Assembly (NCBI GenBank): GCA_038496675.1
Contig: CM076658.1
Coordinates: 11,203,172 to 11,267,171, forward strand
Direction: 5' to 3'
Origin: Rachycentron canadum
Taxonomy: Eukaryota; Chordata; Actinopteri; Carangiformes; Rachycentridae
Length of the DNA stretch: 64,000 bases
Positions within the stretch are counted from its first letter, which is position 1. Every line of letters begins with the position of its first letter. The position numbers and the translations under genes are program-made. Below, one piece after another: positions 22,901 to 30,600 of the stretch. The notes under the pieces are model-generated. The model was given only the letters and a program-made list of their open reading frames with translations, did not search any database and was not told the origin of the DNA.

Positions 22901-25900
22901 GAATGTTTTTCCTGGTAACACCCACTTTCTCAGATTCTCAGATATCACTAATCTAATTATTTAGTTAAGTGAGCTCAGTGCAAAAATAATCCTATGCATT
23001 ACTCAGATGGTGTTCTTATTGGGGAAAAACAACACCTGTTGTTATGGCATGTGTTTGCTTCAGTTAGAAATGTAACATGCAGTGAATACATGAGTAACTG
23101 TGCTGAAGAATAGTCATTATGTCCAGAGAATCATTTCTTGAAATATCTGCATTTAATTTAGTAATTTAAACAAAAACAGACTCAATGGATTTTCATTTGA
23201 TGATTTGATGATTCCATTTGCCGTGTTCCCTCCCTCTGCCTCTGTCGATAGTTCAACGACGTCATTTTGTACACGAGTCGAGGGATGACGGCGACCAATC
23301 AGTTCAAAGTGCACGGCCAGCTGTCGCTCCACGGCATGACAGTAAGAGCTGTGTCTCTCAGCTGAACACGAAGTGCTTCAGACACCTGTCACCACTTTGT
23401 CATTACTGCAAATAAACCGCTTCCAACAGCTGAACTGCAGCTCCTTCAATGTCTGCCTCCACCCCAATACACACACACAGACACACACATTCAGGACAAC
23501 TGCCTTCTCTCTCACTACTCTTTCATCCTCACTCCCTCCTTCTCTGCCTTTCTGTCTATTTTGGTTCTTGCTGTCCTAGATACTGCAGCGCTCTAATGTT
23601 TTTTCTGTGTCTCTGTGTTCTTCTTCCAGATCAGAGAGAGTGAAGATGAGTGGGGTGTGCCTCACGCCTTCACACTGGTTGGACAGCGCCAGTCGGTGGT
23701 GGTGGCAGCAAGGTAAAAACAGCGACTGTCAACGTGCAGACGCCTCATACCTTGACCCTGAAATTAATCCAAAGAGCGTGTTTTTGTGATTCGTGTGGAC
23801 CTGTTTGAGAATCACTAGACGTGTAATCATGTCAGAGGCAATTTTCAGTTCTCATATATGATGACAAATTTGTAGAAGTCATATATATTATTAGCAAAGG
23901 TGTCATTTCCCATGTTTTTGTCCATCTAGCTCACTTCTAATTACACTGAGCTCACCACAATTAAGATTTATGGTTAGAGTCACTACTTTGTTGACTTCCT
24001 ATACCCTGGCTTTTACCTTTAAGGCTAGATGGAGTCCTCTCCTTTACCTGCACCCAGAGAGGAAAAACTGCATGTAAAGGGCTGCAAACTCTTCCACACA
24101 TTTTTAAATATTACTTTGACGTATGCTATTTCTGTTTGTAGTCACTGTTTTATTTACAAAAAACAAAAAGAAACAAAACACATTTTAGAGTGTTAAAAAA
24201 ATTGAATCTATTTTTTTTAATTTGCATTCAATATTCTCCTAGTAGATGCTGAAGTCAATAATGATAATATTAATAATAATGTTTTTACACAATCACAATA
24301 TGTCCTTGATTGTTAGCTTTGCTCCTTTTTTTTAATCTGACAAAAAAGAAAAAAGACAACATTTATTCTGTCCTCAAGCTAATCCAGTTTCTATTAACGA
24401 GCAGATGGAGTCTTAGTGTCTATTTAAGAAAAATTTGGCAGGACACCTGGACCAACGTGCCGCTAACGTGTGACATTCTTATTAATGGGACTATTTCCAA
24501 CCACCGGGCCTTCTGCTGTGAGTCATACCTGTTTGGCTCAAAAGACATGCTGAGTACTTTTTCCATTTGTGCTTTGTTTACTGTAGTTCACTAACGGAGA
24601 TGGAGAAGTGGATGGAGGACATAAAGATGGCGATAGAGACGGCAAAAACCAGCAATGGGCCTTCGTCTGATCTGCTGACCAGCAATCTGACAGACAACAG
24701 TAAGTTACCGCACAAACACACAGCTGAATATGAAATGTATAATTCAGTGCTGTCCAACAAGAAGTGAAAAAGAAATGAGTGGATAATCTGTCACAGAATG
24801 AAATCCCTGATACACAACACTGCATTTGATTTGTGAATGATCTGACGCTGTCTGTGTTTGAGCACCGTTCTCCCCTCATCACCCTGCTCATTGCCCAGCA
24901 GTAACAACCTCCTGACTTTCCCAGAATGCCCTGAGGACTCCTCGGTGGAGGCGGAGTCTGAAGACGACATGACTACGTCGCACGCCTCGCTGGACAAGCC
25001 GGCCCCTCACCGTGGTAACACCATGGTGCACGTGTGCTGGCACAGGAACACCAGTGTGTCCATGGTGGACTTTAGCATAGCTGTGGAGGTACCAGCCAAA
25101 CCTCAGCACTCAGCCTCAGACCTGCCCCACCCCTCCTGCCTCGCTGTTTTCTTTCTCTGTTTCTGAGTGTTTGCTGTATCTGAATACACTTTGATTGTCT
25201 CTCAGTGGGAACAGTATCCTCCTGTTTCACAGTAAAAAATCTGAATACTTCAATTTCAAAAATAGGTGAAACAGCGATCATTAAGAGCTGTTAATACAAA
25301 CATAGTGATAGCAAAACTGACATGATGATGGCAGTGACTGTGAGGTTAAAGGTCACCAAAGTTGCGCGACCTCTTTCACGTTATTGCACTTTTCGCATTG
25401 TCATTTGATACTAATGTTTATTTCTATTGTAATATTTCTAATATAAAAATATCAACTATAGCCACTTTAAAATCATACTACATTTAAAATCACACATTGT
25501 TTACATCCATGCTAGCTACCTTTCTTCTTCTACTGTCTGTTTCAATTGCACATTATGTCACCCTCATGCTTGCACGTGTGCATTCTCAACTTTACAACCA
25601 AATTGGCACCTTCCTATTTGGTAAAGCTTTATTCTTTAGCGCCTCTTCTGGGCCTTAAAGATTTTACATCAGTGTTTTTGAGCTATTATTAGATCACATA
25701 AATTTTCACCTCAAGTCACTGTATGTTAAAGCTGCTTTATTTGTTCTTCAGTGTCAGTGAAAATACTGTTCCCACCTTTCCCTCCTCTGGCTAACAGCAG
25801 TCAGCCTAACTTCCTTATCTAACCTCACAACTGCGGCTTTCCTGTGTGGTTCTGTCCTTCTTCTCCCCTCCTGGCACTTTAAATCTCTGGTTGTCTATAA

Positions 25901-28462
25901 ATAGAGAGAGAGCAGTACGTAGATGTGCTAAACGTCCTCATCTCACTAACAGAACAGATCCTGTTTTGGGATGTAGCCTCCCTACAACCCAGCTGTGTTC
26001 TGATCTAGTTCTGCTCTTCCTCTGTAACAACGTCCTTTTCACAGCCTTGCCTGGACACACCGTCGGCCTCCGTGTTAACCCCTGCCACTGCATGCCTGTG
26101 TTTCACCTACTCAGTCTCTGTGTTTCTGTCCTTCCCTCCCTGTCTGTTTTTTTCTCTCTGTCTCTCTCTTTTCCCCATGCGTCTGTGCGTTCCTCCGTGG
26201 TAGAGGACCCTAGTCCAGTCAGTGAGAGTATGGCCCCCCTGGTGGGGCCCCCCAGTGGCCAGGGACCTGTGCCTCTGTCTGTTATCTGCTGGTACCGTGT
26301 TCAGAGCCTCTCCTTTAGTGAATCCTGCAGGAGTCTAGAGGTAAAGGAGCCAGGCAGACAGGAGAGGCCCTGTGTGTGTGTTTACTTGAACTGCACCATG
26401 GGAGGCAATGTTACAACGTGTAGATCAGAGATACATTAATTAGTATTATAGAAATCTGTGATAGTTGAAGATTTAAAATGAGATTGATAGTCGAAGCTCC
26501 ATGATCATAAATCATAATGTAACAGAAGAGCCAAAAACTGTTGCAAGTTGATCTCGGCTCTGTTTTAGATGAGTGATTTGAAACAATCTATATACAAATA
26601 TAAGATGGTGAGTGAAAAGTATGTGGAGCAGCTCAAGTGATTGATAGCAAAGTTTGATTAAATAAATACATATCCTCACATAGCAACTAAAAGCTGCAAA
26701 AATTATCTAAATGTGCAGGACATGCCTCCCACCAACTTAAATCCATTATAACACCTTATCACTATATGCTTCAGTTGATAAAAATTGAAGTTGAAATCAA
26801 CAGCTAAAAGTAATGAATAAATGGTTGACAAGGCCTGAGGTACAAGTATGAGTGCAAACAAACTTAAAAACAAAACACCTGTTAGTGTCTGTATTGTGAG
26901 AACAACCACTTGATTAACTGCTATGAGGAACAGTCATTTTAAAATGCATGTTTTGAACGTGAGAGGTTGTGTCAATGAATGTTGTTTGTCTGCCCTGTCA
27001 AATTAGTTAGACACTGTTTAAAATAAAACATTAACATGGGGATACTATGCTAACCAACAGTATATTTATAGTACAGTATAAGAATAGAAATTATTTCATC
27101 CGCCACATTTTCAGTCAAAAAACATAAGTAACCGGTGGTCTTACTGTGTAACGTGTATGTAACTTTGTTCAGTTGTCGAGTTCAAACTTGCTTTTCCCCC
27201 CCCCCGACTCTGCAGAATCAGTTGTCAGGAAATTTACTGAGAAAGTTCAAGAACAGCAACGGCTGGCAGAAGCTCTGGGTGGTCTTCACCAACTTCAGCC
27301 TGTTTTTCTACAAGTCTCACCAGGTGATGAACCCACAACTTCTGCTGTTTGTCCAGTGAACACACCACAATCTCCCCCACATCCACTCCCCCTCCTCATG
27401 CTGCGCCTGTCAAAGTGTTTACCGTCCTCTGGGCTTAAAAGCATCACACCCCTGTATTGAATGTCAAATCTCTGTGCCATGGTGGAAGTGAAGACACTTT
27501 CCCAGGCAGTTTTTCATCTCACTTTTTGGCACAAAGCTGTATCTTCAGCCTCTGTTTTAAATCAGTAGAAAATCAGCATGTATTCAAGTCCTGTACTTTA
27601 CTGTACAATTCTGAGGGACTTGTACTTCAATATATTTTTCAGATTACAACTACAAGACATTTACATAATCTAATGAGCTCATCAAATACAATGCAGTTTT
27701 AAAGATTAAACCTGAGGCTCCCATCAGTTTTGGCTTGTGACCTCTTCCATAAGATCAGTTTCTTGTTCGTGTTTGATTTTTCTATGAGTTGTTTGCAGTT
27801 TCCCTTGTATGGTCTCTTTGTATAACTGTTCAGGACTTAAAGATGTAAAACTATCCCACAAGATATTTGCAAAAAATGGAGAGTAATAGAATATTTTGTG
27901 GTTCAACATTGTGGTTTTATCTACTTTTAAATGCTTCTTCCACCACTGGCTTGGTTGCATTGTTTTTTAATGTGCTGCTTTGGTTTGTTGGGAATTTATT
28001 ATATTTAATTTTATTTAATTAACCATTTGTTTTTCTTTCATCCCAAATTGTTTCAGTAATTATGTACATACCACAACCACACTTTAATATTAATTCAATG
28101 AACTTTCCTATTTCTGTTTCTTCCTAGGATGATTATCCACTGGCCAGCCTTCCTCTGCTGGGTTACTCAGTCACCATCCCCTCAGATTCTGAAAACATCC
28201 ACAAGGACTACGTCTTCAAACTGCATTTCAAGTCCCACATCTATTATTTCCGAACAGAGAGTGAATATAGTTTTGAGAGGTACAGAGGGTTTATTATTTG
28301 CACCCATATTTACTACATGTATTTGTCTTGTTGCATTCTGGAGTCAGAGGACTGATAAAGACGTCTCTGTCTGCCCACAGGTGGATGGAGGTCATCCGCA
28401 GTGCTACTGTCCCCTCCAGTCGCACTCGTGTCCTGAACAGCAAAGAGCCCCATCCTCACTAG
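7878..28462 (+). CDS. farp1: farp1, FERM/RhoGEF/PH domain protein 1 (gene-level, 5' partial; spans introns)
   Basis: FARP1 is a membrane-cortex scaffold and Rho-family GEF acting in dendrites and synapses. I join 25 exons into about 1,240 codons; every exon junction keeps frame. Order in the partial protein (residue 1 = first codon at 7878): FERM 1-230, FERM-adjacent region 229-310, Ser/Pro-rich linker to ~730, DH ~738-930, PH1 ~955-1060, linker, PH2 1128-1235. Diagnostic blocks include EGDYFGLEF, EMYGIRLHPAKDREGT, SFKRKRFLIKLRP, RGSSFRFSGRTQKQ, TERTYLKDLEVIT, FELQKVCY, GKGLQQRMFF and WQKLWVVFTNF. Compared from memory with FARP1 and FARP2, the DH, PH and C-terminal segments fit FARP1 better, and the dock9-like neighbour agrees. 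The first exons (about 60 residues) lie left of the window. The linker is some 240 residues longer than I remember for human FARP1, because of exon w11. Confidence 0.93.
8101..8143 (+). CDS. farp1: farp1 exon w2 (FERM)
   Basis: This small 43-nt exon encodes VWLDHIKPIIKQLR and leaves one base of the next codon. The acceptor is TTTCTCACAG and the donor GTGAGT. The intron before it carries an 18-A run close to its acceptor. Confidence 0.92.
8246..8324 (+). CDS. farp1: farp1 exon w3 (FERM F1/F2)
   Basis: This 79-nt exon enters in phase 1 and leaves in phase 2. It encodes RPKHTILRFAVKFFPPDH and QLLEELTR, the end of F1 and start of F2. The donor is GTAAGC. Confidence 0.93.
8325..9563 (+). other. 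farp1: farp1 intron w3-w4
   Basis: This 1.24 kb intron contains AT-rich unique-looking sequence with a short inverted repeat near 8795-8815. No exon, RNA gene or clear transposon was recognised. Confidence 0.7.
9564..9661 (+). CDS. farp1: farp1 exon w4 (FERM F2)
   Basis: This 98-nt exon encodes YLFALQIKQDLSCGRLTCND and SSAALMVSHIIQ, the helical F2 lobe. It enters in phase 2 and exits in phase 1 at GTAAGT. Confidence 0.93.
10215..10329 (+). CDS. farp1: farp1 exon w5 (FERM F2)
   Basis: This 115-nt exon encodes SEIGDFEES and NNNYIPDQMPLIDKIMEFH. The acceptor is TTTTCAG and the donor GTGAGT. Residues SEIGD plus the tyrosine-proline block are typical of the FARP/FRMD7 F2 lobe. Confidence 0.93.
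10330..12295 (+). other. farp1: farp1 intron w5-w6
   Basis: This intron of nearly 2 kb has a C run at 11141-11150 and a perfect 16-bp inverted repeat at 12185-12221, close to the next exon. The open frames at 10498-10749 and 11045-11549 show no splice context or recognisable protein. Confidence 0.7.
12185..12221. repeat. Perfect inverted repeat, 16-bp arms, 5-nt loop
   Basis: Arms CGCTTTTTAGGTTTGA (12185-12200) and its exact reverse complement (12206-12221), 74 nt upstream of farp1 exon w6. Confidence 0.97.
12296..12443 (+). CDS. farp1: farp1 exon w6 (FERM F2/F3)
   Basis: This 148-nt exon encodes HTPAESDYQLLEVARRLEMY, then GIRLHPAKDREG and AVAHTGVLVFQ. It enters in phase 2 and exits in phase 0 at GTCAGT. 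This is the F2 end and first strands of the PTB-like F3 lobe. Confidence 0.95.
12589..12684 (+). CDS. farp1: farp1 exon w7 (FERM F3)
   Basis: This 32-codon exon has phase 0 at both ends. It encodes INAFNWSKVRKLSFKRKRFL and IKLRP. The basic run is the F3 segment that in FERM proteins sits at the membrane face. Confidence 0.95.
12783..12946 (+). CDS. farp1: farp1 exon w8 (FERM F3 and FA start)
   Basis: This 164-nt exon encodes YQDTLEFLMASRDCCKVFWK and EYHAFFRLFEEPKPKPKP, then LFTRGSSFRF, the start of the FERM-adjacent region. The donor is GTAAAA, phase 2. Confidence 0.95.
13079..13147 (+). CDS. farp1: farp1 exon w9 (FA region)
   Basis: This 69-nt exon completes SGRTQKQVIDYVRESE and FKKIPFER. 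The FA region is known in this family as a regulatory phosphorylation segment. The acceptor is CTCTGCAG and the donor GTAAAA. Confidence 0.93.
13250..13325 (+). CDS. farp1: farp1 exon w10 (end of FA region)
   Basis: This 76-nt exon encodes RKHSRVQHNSRLSPLPSPRH followed by HEVPTE, ending in phase 0 at GTGAGT. RKHS is conserved with FARP1/2. Exit in phase 0 while exon w12 must be entered in phase 1 shows that an intervening exon of length 3n+1 is required. Confidence 0.9.
13626..13691. repeat. Perfect inverted repeat, 30-bp arms, 6-nt loop
   Basis: Arms 13626-13655 and 13662-13691 are exact reverse complements with loop GCCTAA. It lies in the farp1 intron 160 nt before the acceptor of exon w11. 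Confidence 0.98.
13852..15063 (+). CDS. farp1: farp1 exon w11: large linker exon with in-frame stop (short-isoform terminal exon)
   Basis: After acceptor TTCTGTCAG the frame stays open from 13852 to a stop at 15061-15063, 403 codons in phase with exon w10. The product is Ser/Pro/Gly-rich and hydrophilic. It has an AERMAALERRMTANGL helix-like motif, a SGSESSESEVD acidic-serine patch and an acidic tail DDDSAQIFSC. Reading to the stop gives a FERM-FA protein without DH or PH domains. To make the full-length protein a donor must lie inside: CCA|GTGAGT at 14866/14867 fits in sequence and gives the needed phase 1 (13852-14866 is 1,015 nt). The reading frame is strongly supported. Which ends are used is inference, and no similarity to a named domain was recognised. 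Confidence 0.8.
   Translation, partial: RGAPGARVDSPPRRHWKESVLVSAEDPSASQTSRVSPFHQRNGHEDRTGSVSRTEETRGSTPQAHPEHLSTGPASRAAKGSSSSIPYIDCSEVDSGYNVGRVQATRFNHSYREQTMPYQGSGSGSINGPLQAHQDHFLGRIQYREPPLPSKPSLNMNHEFNEPPKQSYKRPDHSPLYGTVVDVSAHSRERHSSSPLTVSHMMGSRTVLPSAAMDTFHQAAFYSHAEQNGYSSAPPHFDEGKYSPILSRSPHLQKLHKMRHHSDTDPNQGAHSPGQGSHPVLSRAERMAALERRMTANGLSAPGRSRASPGQKRLGKAGVTHVGAVQMNDGSTTSGSESSESEVDANRGNCSSPLMSGNPVEASSPSPIPRNKFSFGSLQLDEEADEDGCHAFSDDDSAQIFSC
14867..14872 (+). promoter_or_regulatory. Internal 5' splice site in exon w11
   Basis: GTGAGT after CCA splits an AGT codon after its first base. Joined to the 2-nt entry at 18616 it rebuilds a serine before VVSNSPHLS, matching FARP1-like linker sequence. 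Weaker phase-1 alternatives are GTAGGA in the FLGR codons near 14265 and GTAATC in the LMSG codons near 14921. Confidence 0.55.
15064..17560 (+). other. farp1: Putative 3'UTR of the short farp1 isoform
   Basis: About 2.5 kb follow the exon w11 stop without another exon, ending in an AATAAA hexamer and a T-rich stretch. This is what an intronically polyadenylated transcript would carry. Small frames inside (for example 15836-16126) have no supporting features. In the full-length transcript the same bases are intron. Confidence 0.5.
17529..17534 (+). terminator. Intronic poly(A) signal (AATAAA)
   Basis: A canonical AATAAA is followed within 20-60 nt by a T-rich run (TTCTTCTTTTTG) and a GT-rich segment (CTGGTGGTCG), the usual downstream elements. 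It is on the gene strand, after the w11 tail and before exon w12. Confidence 0.5.
17561..18615 (+). other. farp1: farp1 intron segment before exon w12
   Basis: This is AT-rich sequence without a recognised exon or repeat. It ends in a polypyrimidine stretch and the acceptor GCGCAG at 18610-18615. Confidence 0.6.
18616..18803 (+). CDS. farp1: farp1 exon w12 (linker to DH)
   Basis: This 188-nt exon enters with 2 nt (phase 1) and exits in phase 0. It encodes VVSNSPHLSASSGHSHGM, SPLTSPLLNDACS and RTDDEDEVRRK. SPLxSPLLND and the DDEDE acidic run before the DH domain are FARP1 hallmarks. The donor AAG|GTTAGA is weaker than its neighbours. Confidence 0.92.
19065..19154 (+). CDS. farp1: farp1 exon w13 (start of DH domain)
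   Basis: This 30-codon exon has phase 0 at both ends. RFPTDRAYFIAKELLTTER then TYLKDLEVITV forms conserved region 1 of the Dbl-homology domain, which contacts Rho GTPase switch I. The catalytic-region glutamate (TTER) is present. Confidence 0.95.
19155..20797 (+). other. farp1: farp1 intron w13-w14
   Basis: This 1.6 kb intron has no recognised exon or repeat. Frames at 19693-19995 and 20344-20655 lack coding signatures. Confidence 0.7.
20798..20931 (+). CDS. farp1: farp1 exon w14 (DH domain)
   Basis: It encodes (SFQ)SAVGQDEATPDSLK then TFEPLHKFHTGFLREVEQRL and ends LW, split at GTGAGA. The start is uncertain. An acceptor TGATTAG gives the SFQ codons, aligned with the usual WFQ. The alternative TCTTTCCAG starts the exon at 20807 and drops three residues. 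Both keep frame. Confidence 0.9.
20932..22078 (+). other. farp1: farp1 intron w14-w15
   Basis: This 1.15 kb intron contains a dispersed-repeat-like segment around 21803-21870 (see separate entry). No other exon was seen. Confidence 0.7.
21803..21870 (-). repeat. Dispersed teleost repeat fragment (retroposon-tail-like)
   Basis: The motif TTTATTTATATAGCACC followed by ACAAATTGCTTTAC resembles, on the minus strand, the end of a high-copy fish retroposon. The family is not assigned; it is recognised only by general resemblance. Confidence 0.35.
22079..22160 (+). CDS. farp1: farp1 exon w15 (DH domain)
   Basis: This 82-nt exon encodes EGRSNAHIKGDYQRIGDVML and KNLQGLK. The acceptor is TGTTTTAG and the donor GTCAGA. 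Confidence 0.93.
22251..22488 (+). CDS. farp1: farp1 exon w16 (DH domain core)
   Basis: This 238-nt exon encodes EVLLELEKACRASRKLEGLC, RDFELQKVCYIPLNVFILRP and HRLIHYKQILERLCKHYP. LxRPLHRLxHYKxxLERL is the conserved alpha-8 helix that forms the GTPase-binding face of Dbl GEFs. It exits in phase 1. Confidence 0.96.
22573..22703 (+). CDS. farp1: farp1 exon w17 (DH end, DH-PH hinge)
   Basis: This 131-nt exon encodes ATLADVSEVVDQLQGSLIKM, then ENFQKLLELKKDLIGVDNLV and VPGR, ending in phase 0 at GTGAGT. Confidence 0.95.
22846..22914 (+). CDS. farp1: farp1 exon w18 (PH1 start)
   Basis: This 23-codon exon has phase 0 at both ends. EFIRLGCLSKLSGKGLQQRM then FFL is the first strand pair of PH1. The donor GTAACA is weak. 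Confidence 0.94.
23252..23341 (+). CDS. farp1: farp1 exon w19 (PH1)
   Basis: This 30-codon exon encodes FNDVILYTSRGMTATNQFKV and HGQLSLHGMT. The acceptor is GTCGATAG and the donor GTAAGA. Confidence 0.94.
23630..23712 (+). CDS. farp1: farp1 exon w20 (PH1)
   Basis: This 83-nt exon encodes IRESEDEWGVPHAFTLVGQR and QSVVVAAS, the C-terminal strands of PH1, and exits in phase 2. Confidence 0.94.
23713..24586 (+). other. farp1: farp1 intron w20-w21
   Basis: This intron is AT-rich with several A and T runs near 24160-24350. No exon or RNA gene was recognised. Confidence 0.7.
24587..24699 (+). CDS. farp1: farp1 exon w21 (PH1 C-terminal helix)
   Basis: This 113-nt exon encodes LTEMEKWMEDIKMAIETAKT and SSDLLTSNLTDN. 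EMEKWMEDI is the PH1 C-terminal helix with its invariant tryptophan. It exits in phase 1 at GTAAGT, which sets what may follow. Confidence 0.94.
24925..25088 (+). CDS. farp1: farp1 exon w22 (PH1-PH2 linker, canonical)
   Basis: This 164-nt exon has entry phase 1 and exit phase 0. It encodes EDSSVEAESEDDMTTSHASL, APHRGNTMVHVCWHRNTSVS and MVDFSIAVE. HRGNTMVHVCWHRNTSVS closely matches the FARP1 linker I know. A related exon lies 1.1 kb downstream. Confidence 0.94.
25089..26203 (+). other. farp1: farp1 intron between linker exons
   Basis: This intron ends in a very long pyrimidine-rich stretch (about 26120-26200), which points to a used acceptor just after it. No other exon was recognised. Confidence 0.6.
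26204..26340 (+). CDS. farp1: farp1 exon w22b: putative duplicated alternative linker exon
   Basis: It is preceded by a ~70-nt pyrimidine tract and TAGAG, and followed by GAG|GTAAAG. Using the first AG gives 137 nt, entry phase 1 and exit phase 0, the same as exon w22. Using the second AG gives 135 nt in phase 0, insertable after w22. It encodes DPSPVSESMAPLVGPPSGQG then CWYRVQSLSFSESCRSLE. The last 18 residues align without gaps to CWHRNTSVSMVDFSIAVE of w22. The length differs from w22 by 27 nt, nine codons. I therefore read it as an exon duplicate, either mutually exclusive or cassette. Its use in mRNA is inferred. Confidence 0.62.
26341..27215 (+). other. farp1: farp1 intron before PH2
   Basis: This is AT-rich sequence with no exon or transposon recognised. 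It ends with a C-run acceptor (CTTTTCCCCCCCCCCGACTCTGCAG is split over 27191-27215). Confidence 0.65.
27216..27323 (+). CDS. farp1: farp1 exon w23 (PH2 start)
   Basis: This 36-codon exon has phase 0 at both ends. It encodes NQLSGNLLRKFKNSNGWQKL then WVVFTNFSLFFYKSHQ, the first strands of PH2. Confidence 0.96.
27324..28127 (+). other. farp1: farp1 intron w23-w24
   Basis: Around 27590-27660 the sequence (GTACTTTACTGTACAATT, GGGACTTGTACTTCAAT) resembles a common fish dispersed repeat. The rest is AT-rich and unremarkable. Confidence 0.5.
28128..28279 (+). CDS. farp1: farp1 exon w24 (PH2)
   Basis: This 152-nt exon encodes DDYPLASLPLLGYSVTIPSD, NIHKDYVFKLHFKSHIYYFR and TESEYSFER, the PH2 core. 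It exits in phase 2 at GTACAG. Confidence 0.96.
28381..28462 (+). CDS. farp1: farp1 exon w25 (PH2 end and stop)
   Basis: It encodes WMEVIRSATVPSSRTRVLNS then KEPHPH and a TAG stop. FERWMEVIRSA is the PH2 C-terminal helix with the invariant tryptophan. The short basic tail matches FARP1 in length. Confidence 0.96.
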
Positions 28463-29605
28463 GCTGACTTGTTTCCACACGCTGTCTTCTTCAGGTGGCA
28501 TCAGCCCTTCCTGTCCCCCTGGACTCTTTGCTTTTCTTTTCTACACATATCTGGGACATTTGTACATGTGTCCATGCACATTTGGTGCTTTTTAATGCTT
28601 TAATGGTGACATGTCCGCTGGTTTAGACTGCATCAGAGACTGCATTTTTTGGCATTTTTACTCTCAACTCTGAAACCTCTTTTTAAGGATGTCATTTTAT
28701 ACTGTTTTTCTAATGGTCTGAACCACTTCCTATCTTTTCTGATTTTACATTTTGTCATTGGTTGTTTTTACAGCAGTAACACGTTGATATAGATATTCAG
28801 CATTCTTTCTTAGATGGTTAAACTATCATTGCATTGTCATAACATTTTTGTCTACTTGTTCACTTTACTGAAAACAGCTGCTTTGAAAATATCCTGCAAC
28901 TTCAGTGCCAAACTGGTTTATATCAATGTCCTGGACTTTTTAATGCTATTTTGTTACATTGGGGATATGAAGTATCTCCTGTACTGTATACCATGAAATT
29001 TTAAATCATGTAAAACAGGCGACCTTTTAAAGGTTAATGCTGTGTTCACCCCTGGCCCAGCACAATGTGTTCTTGTTAAAAAGAAGGTGATGAAAATATG
29101 AAATTATTTTGTTGTATTATTGACATAACTCTAGGATTGATCACAATGTGGCCAGGTAGCTGCCATCACCACTAATGCCATTTCAAGTAAAGTAAATATT
29201 CTATTTGCTGATGTTTGTTGTATGAATATGTCTCAGACTGTTCTCCCTTTTTATTTTTTATTTTTAAATTAACCTGAAGTTCCCCTTCAGCTGTATGAAA
29301 TGTGAGACATGTTCATAATCATTGTATTATGAAGATGGGTGTAATTGAAAGCTTTAAGGATTATGTGTGAAGCAAAATATAGACTTTCAGTTCTAAGCGC
29401 TGTCGCCCTCACTGAACTAGGCTGCCTCCCGTATACAGATCTTTTTATGGGTCCTAAATGAATGGAAATATGCATTTGACAGGGTTTTGCAGTGAAGCAA
29501 ATGAGATGGACGACCTCAGTTCTGCTTTGAATTGCAGTGTTTTTCCAGACTGACAGAGAGCTCTTTGGAAATGAAAGCAATAAAAAAAAAAACTTATTCA
29601 GACTT
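28463..29605 (+). other. farp1: farp1 3'UTR
   Basis: About 1.1 kb of T-rich sequence lies between the stop and the poly(A) signal at 29579. The end point is inferred from that signal. Confidence 0.7.
29579..29584 (+). terminator. farp1 distal poly(A) signal
   Basis: AATAAA continues into an A run. A very GT-rich element follows 30-50 nt downstream (TTTGTGTCCTTTGTGTTTTG), a textbook cleavage context. Confidence 0.75.
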
Positions 29606-30600
29606 GGATTTGTGTCCTTTGTGTTTTGTTGGTGCTCAATAGATGAGAGAGAAAGAGAGAGATGTTCATGCAAGGCAGTTATTTGGTCTGTTTACAGGCA
29701 TCGCCTACAGAGGGCATCATTGATCAACAAGTGTGGTTCAGACACTAAAACATCCTGCACACTGTAGTATATTGGTCTATAACAATACAAGCTGAAAAAA
29801 CTACTCTATGTATAAAGCCTTGCTCTGTACTGTGAGTAGCCTCTTGCCAAAATGTTAATTCATTTTATTAATTCATTCATCAAACCTGAAGATAATTCCT
29901 TGTGATCCAGCTGGCAGGCTGGTGCTTATCCCAGCACCCCAAAGACACTGGTGCGACATGATTTTAACTACTGATGATATCTGACCAGGTTATAGTGAGG
30001 AAGGCAAACAAACAGCACTGCTTGTGTGTACCCCTGTTTATTCCTTGGACTAATTTTAGGCTGTGGGAAAGTCGCATTCACCCTCTGTTAGATGTCCAAA
30101 TGAGAGTATTGTGTTGAGTGATAAAGGAGCAAAGCAATGTCAAAATAATAGATATTTAACAACATTAAACTATTAAAATAGTGCATTTCAATCACTGAAG
30201 AGATCTGTGAGTGGGTGTGTGTGTGGAGTTTTATGCAGTAGTTTGGAGCTAATACTTTCAATGAAAAATATATGACCTTGCCCCACATCTCCCTTCTATT
30301 ATTCTTATTCTGTGTTCTGCAGTGATGAAGTCACTGATCAAGTTGATCACTTTTCTGATTATTTTTCAGAAATATGAAATTAGGTGAGTCAGAAAGATCA
30401 GGAGAAAAATCAGGAGGATACTGTTCCCACAAAAAAAAAAAAAAAAAAAGCATGATACCTATGTTCCACAGAGATGCGGTTTTTGTACTCATGAGAAAAC
30501 ATTGATTCAGTCATTCACGGTGTTGAATGCTGGCTGTTCAAAGTCCAGGCCCAGCAGCTCTCACAGCCTGGAGTGAGTGGGCAGGTCTTTAAACCGGTAA
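29606..30600. other. farp1-dock9 intergenic spacer
   Basis: About 1 kb holds no gene that I can support. It has an 18-19 A run at 30431-30449 and short GT repeats near 30215. GC content rises from about 30540 towards the dock9 promoter. Confidence 0.6.

Noticed and set aside
25846..26439. 197-codon open frame taken as one gene
   Set aside because: Only 26204-26340 has exon signals; the rest reads through the polypyrimidine tract and past the donor.
29287..29673. 128-codon minus-strand frame over the farp1 3'UTR
   Set aside because: It overlaps the poly(A) region and reads the A run as FFF; no homology recognised.
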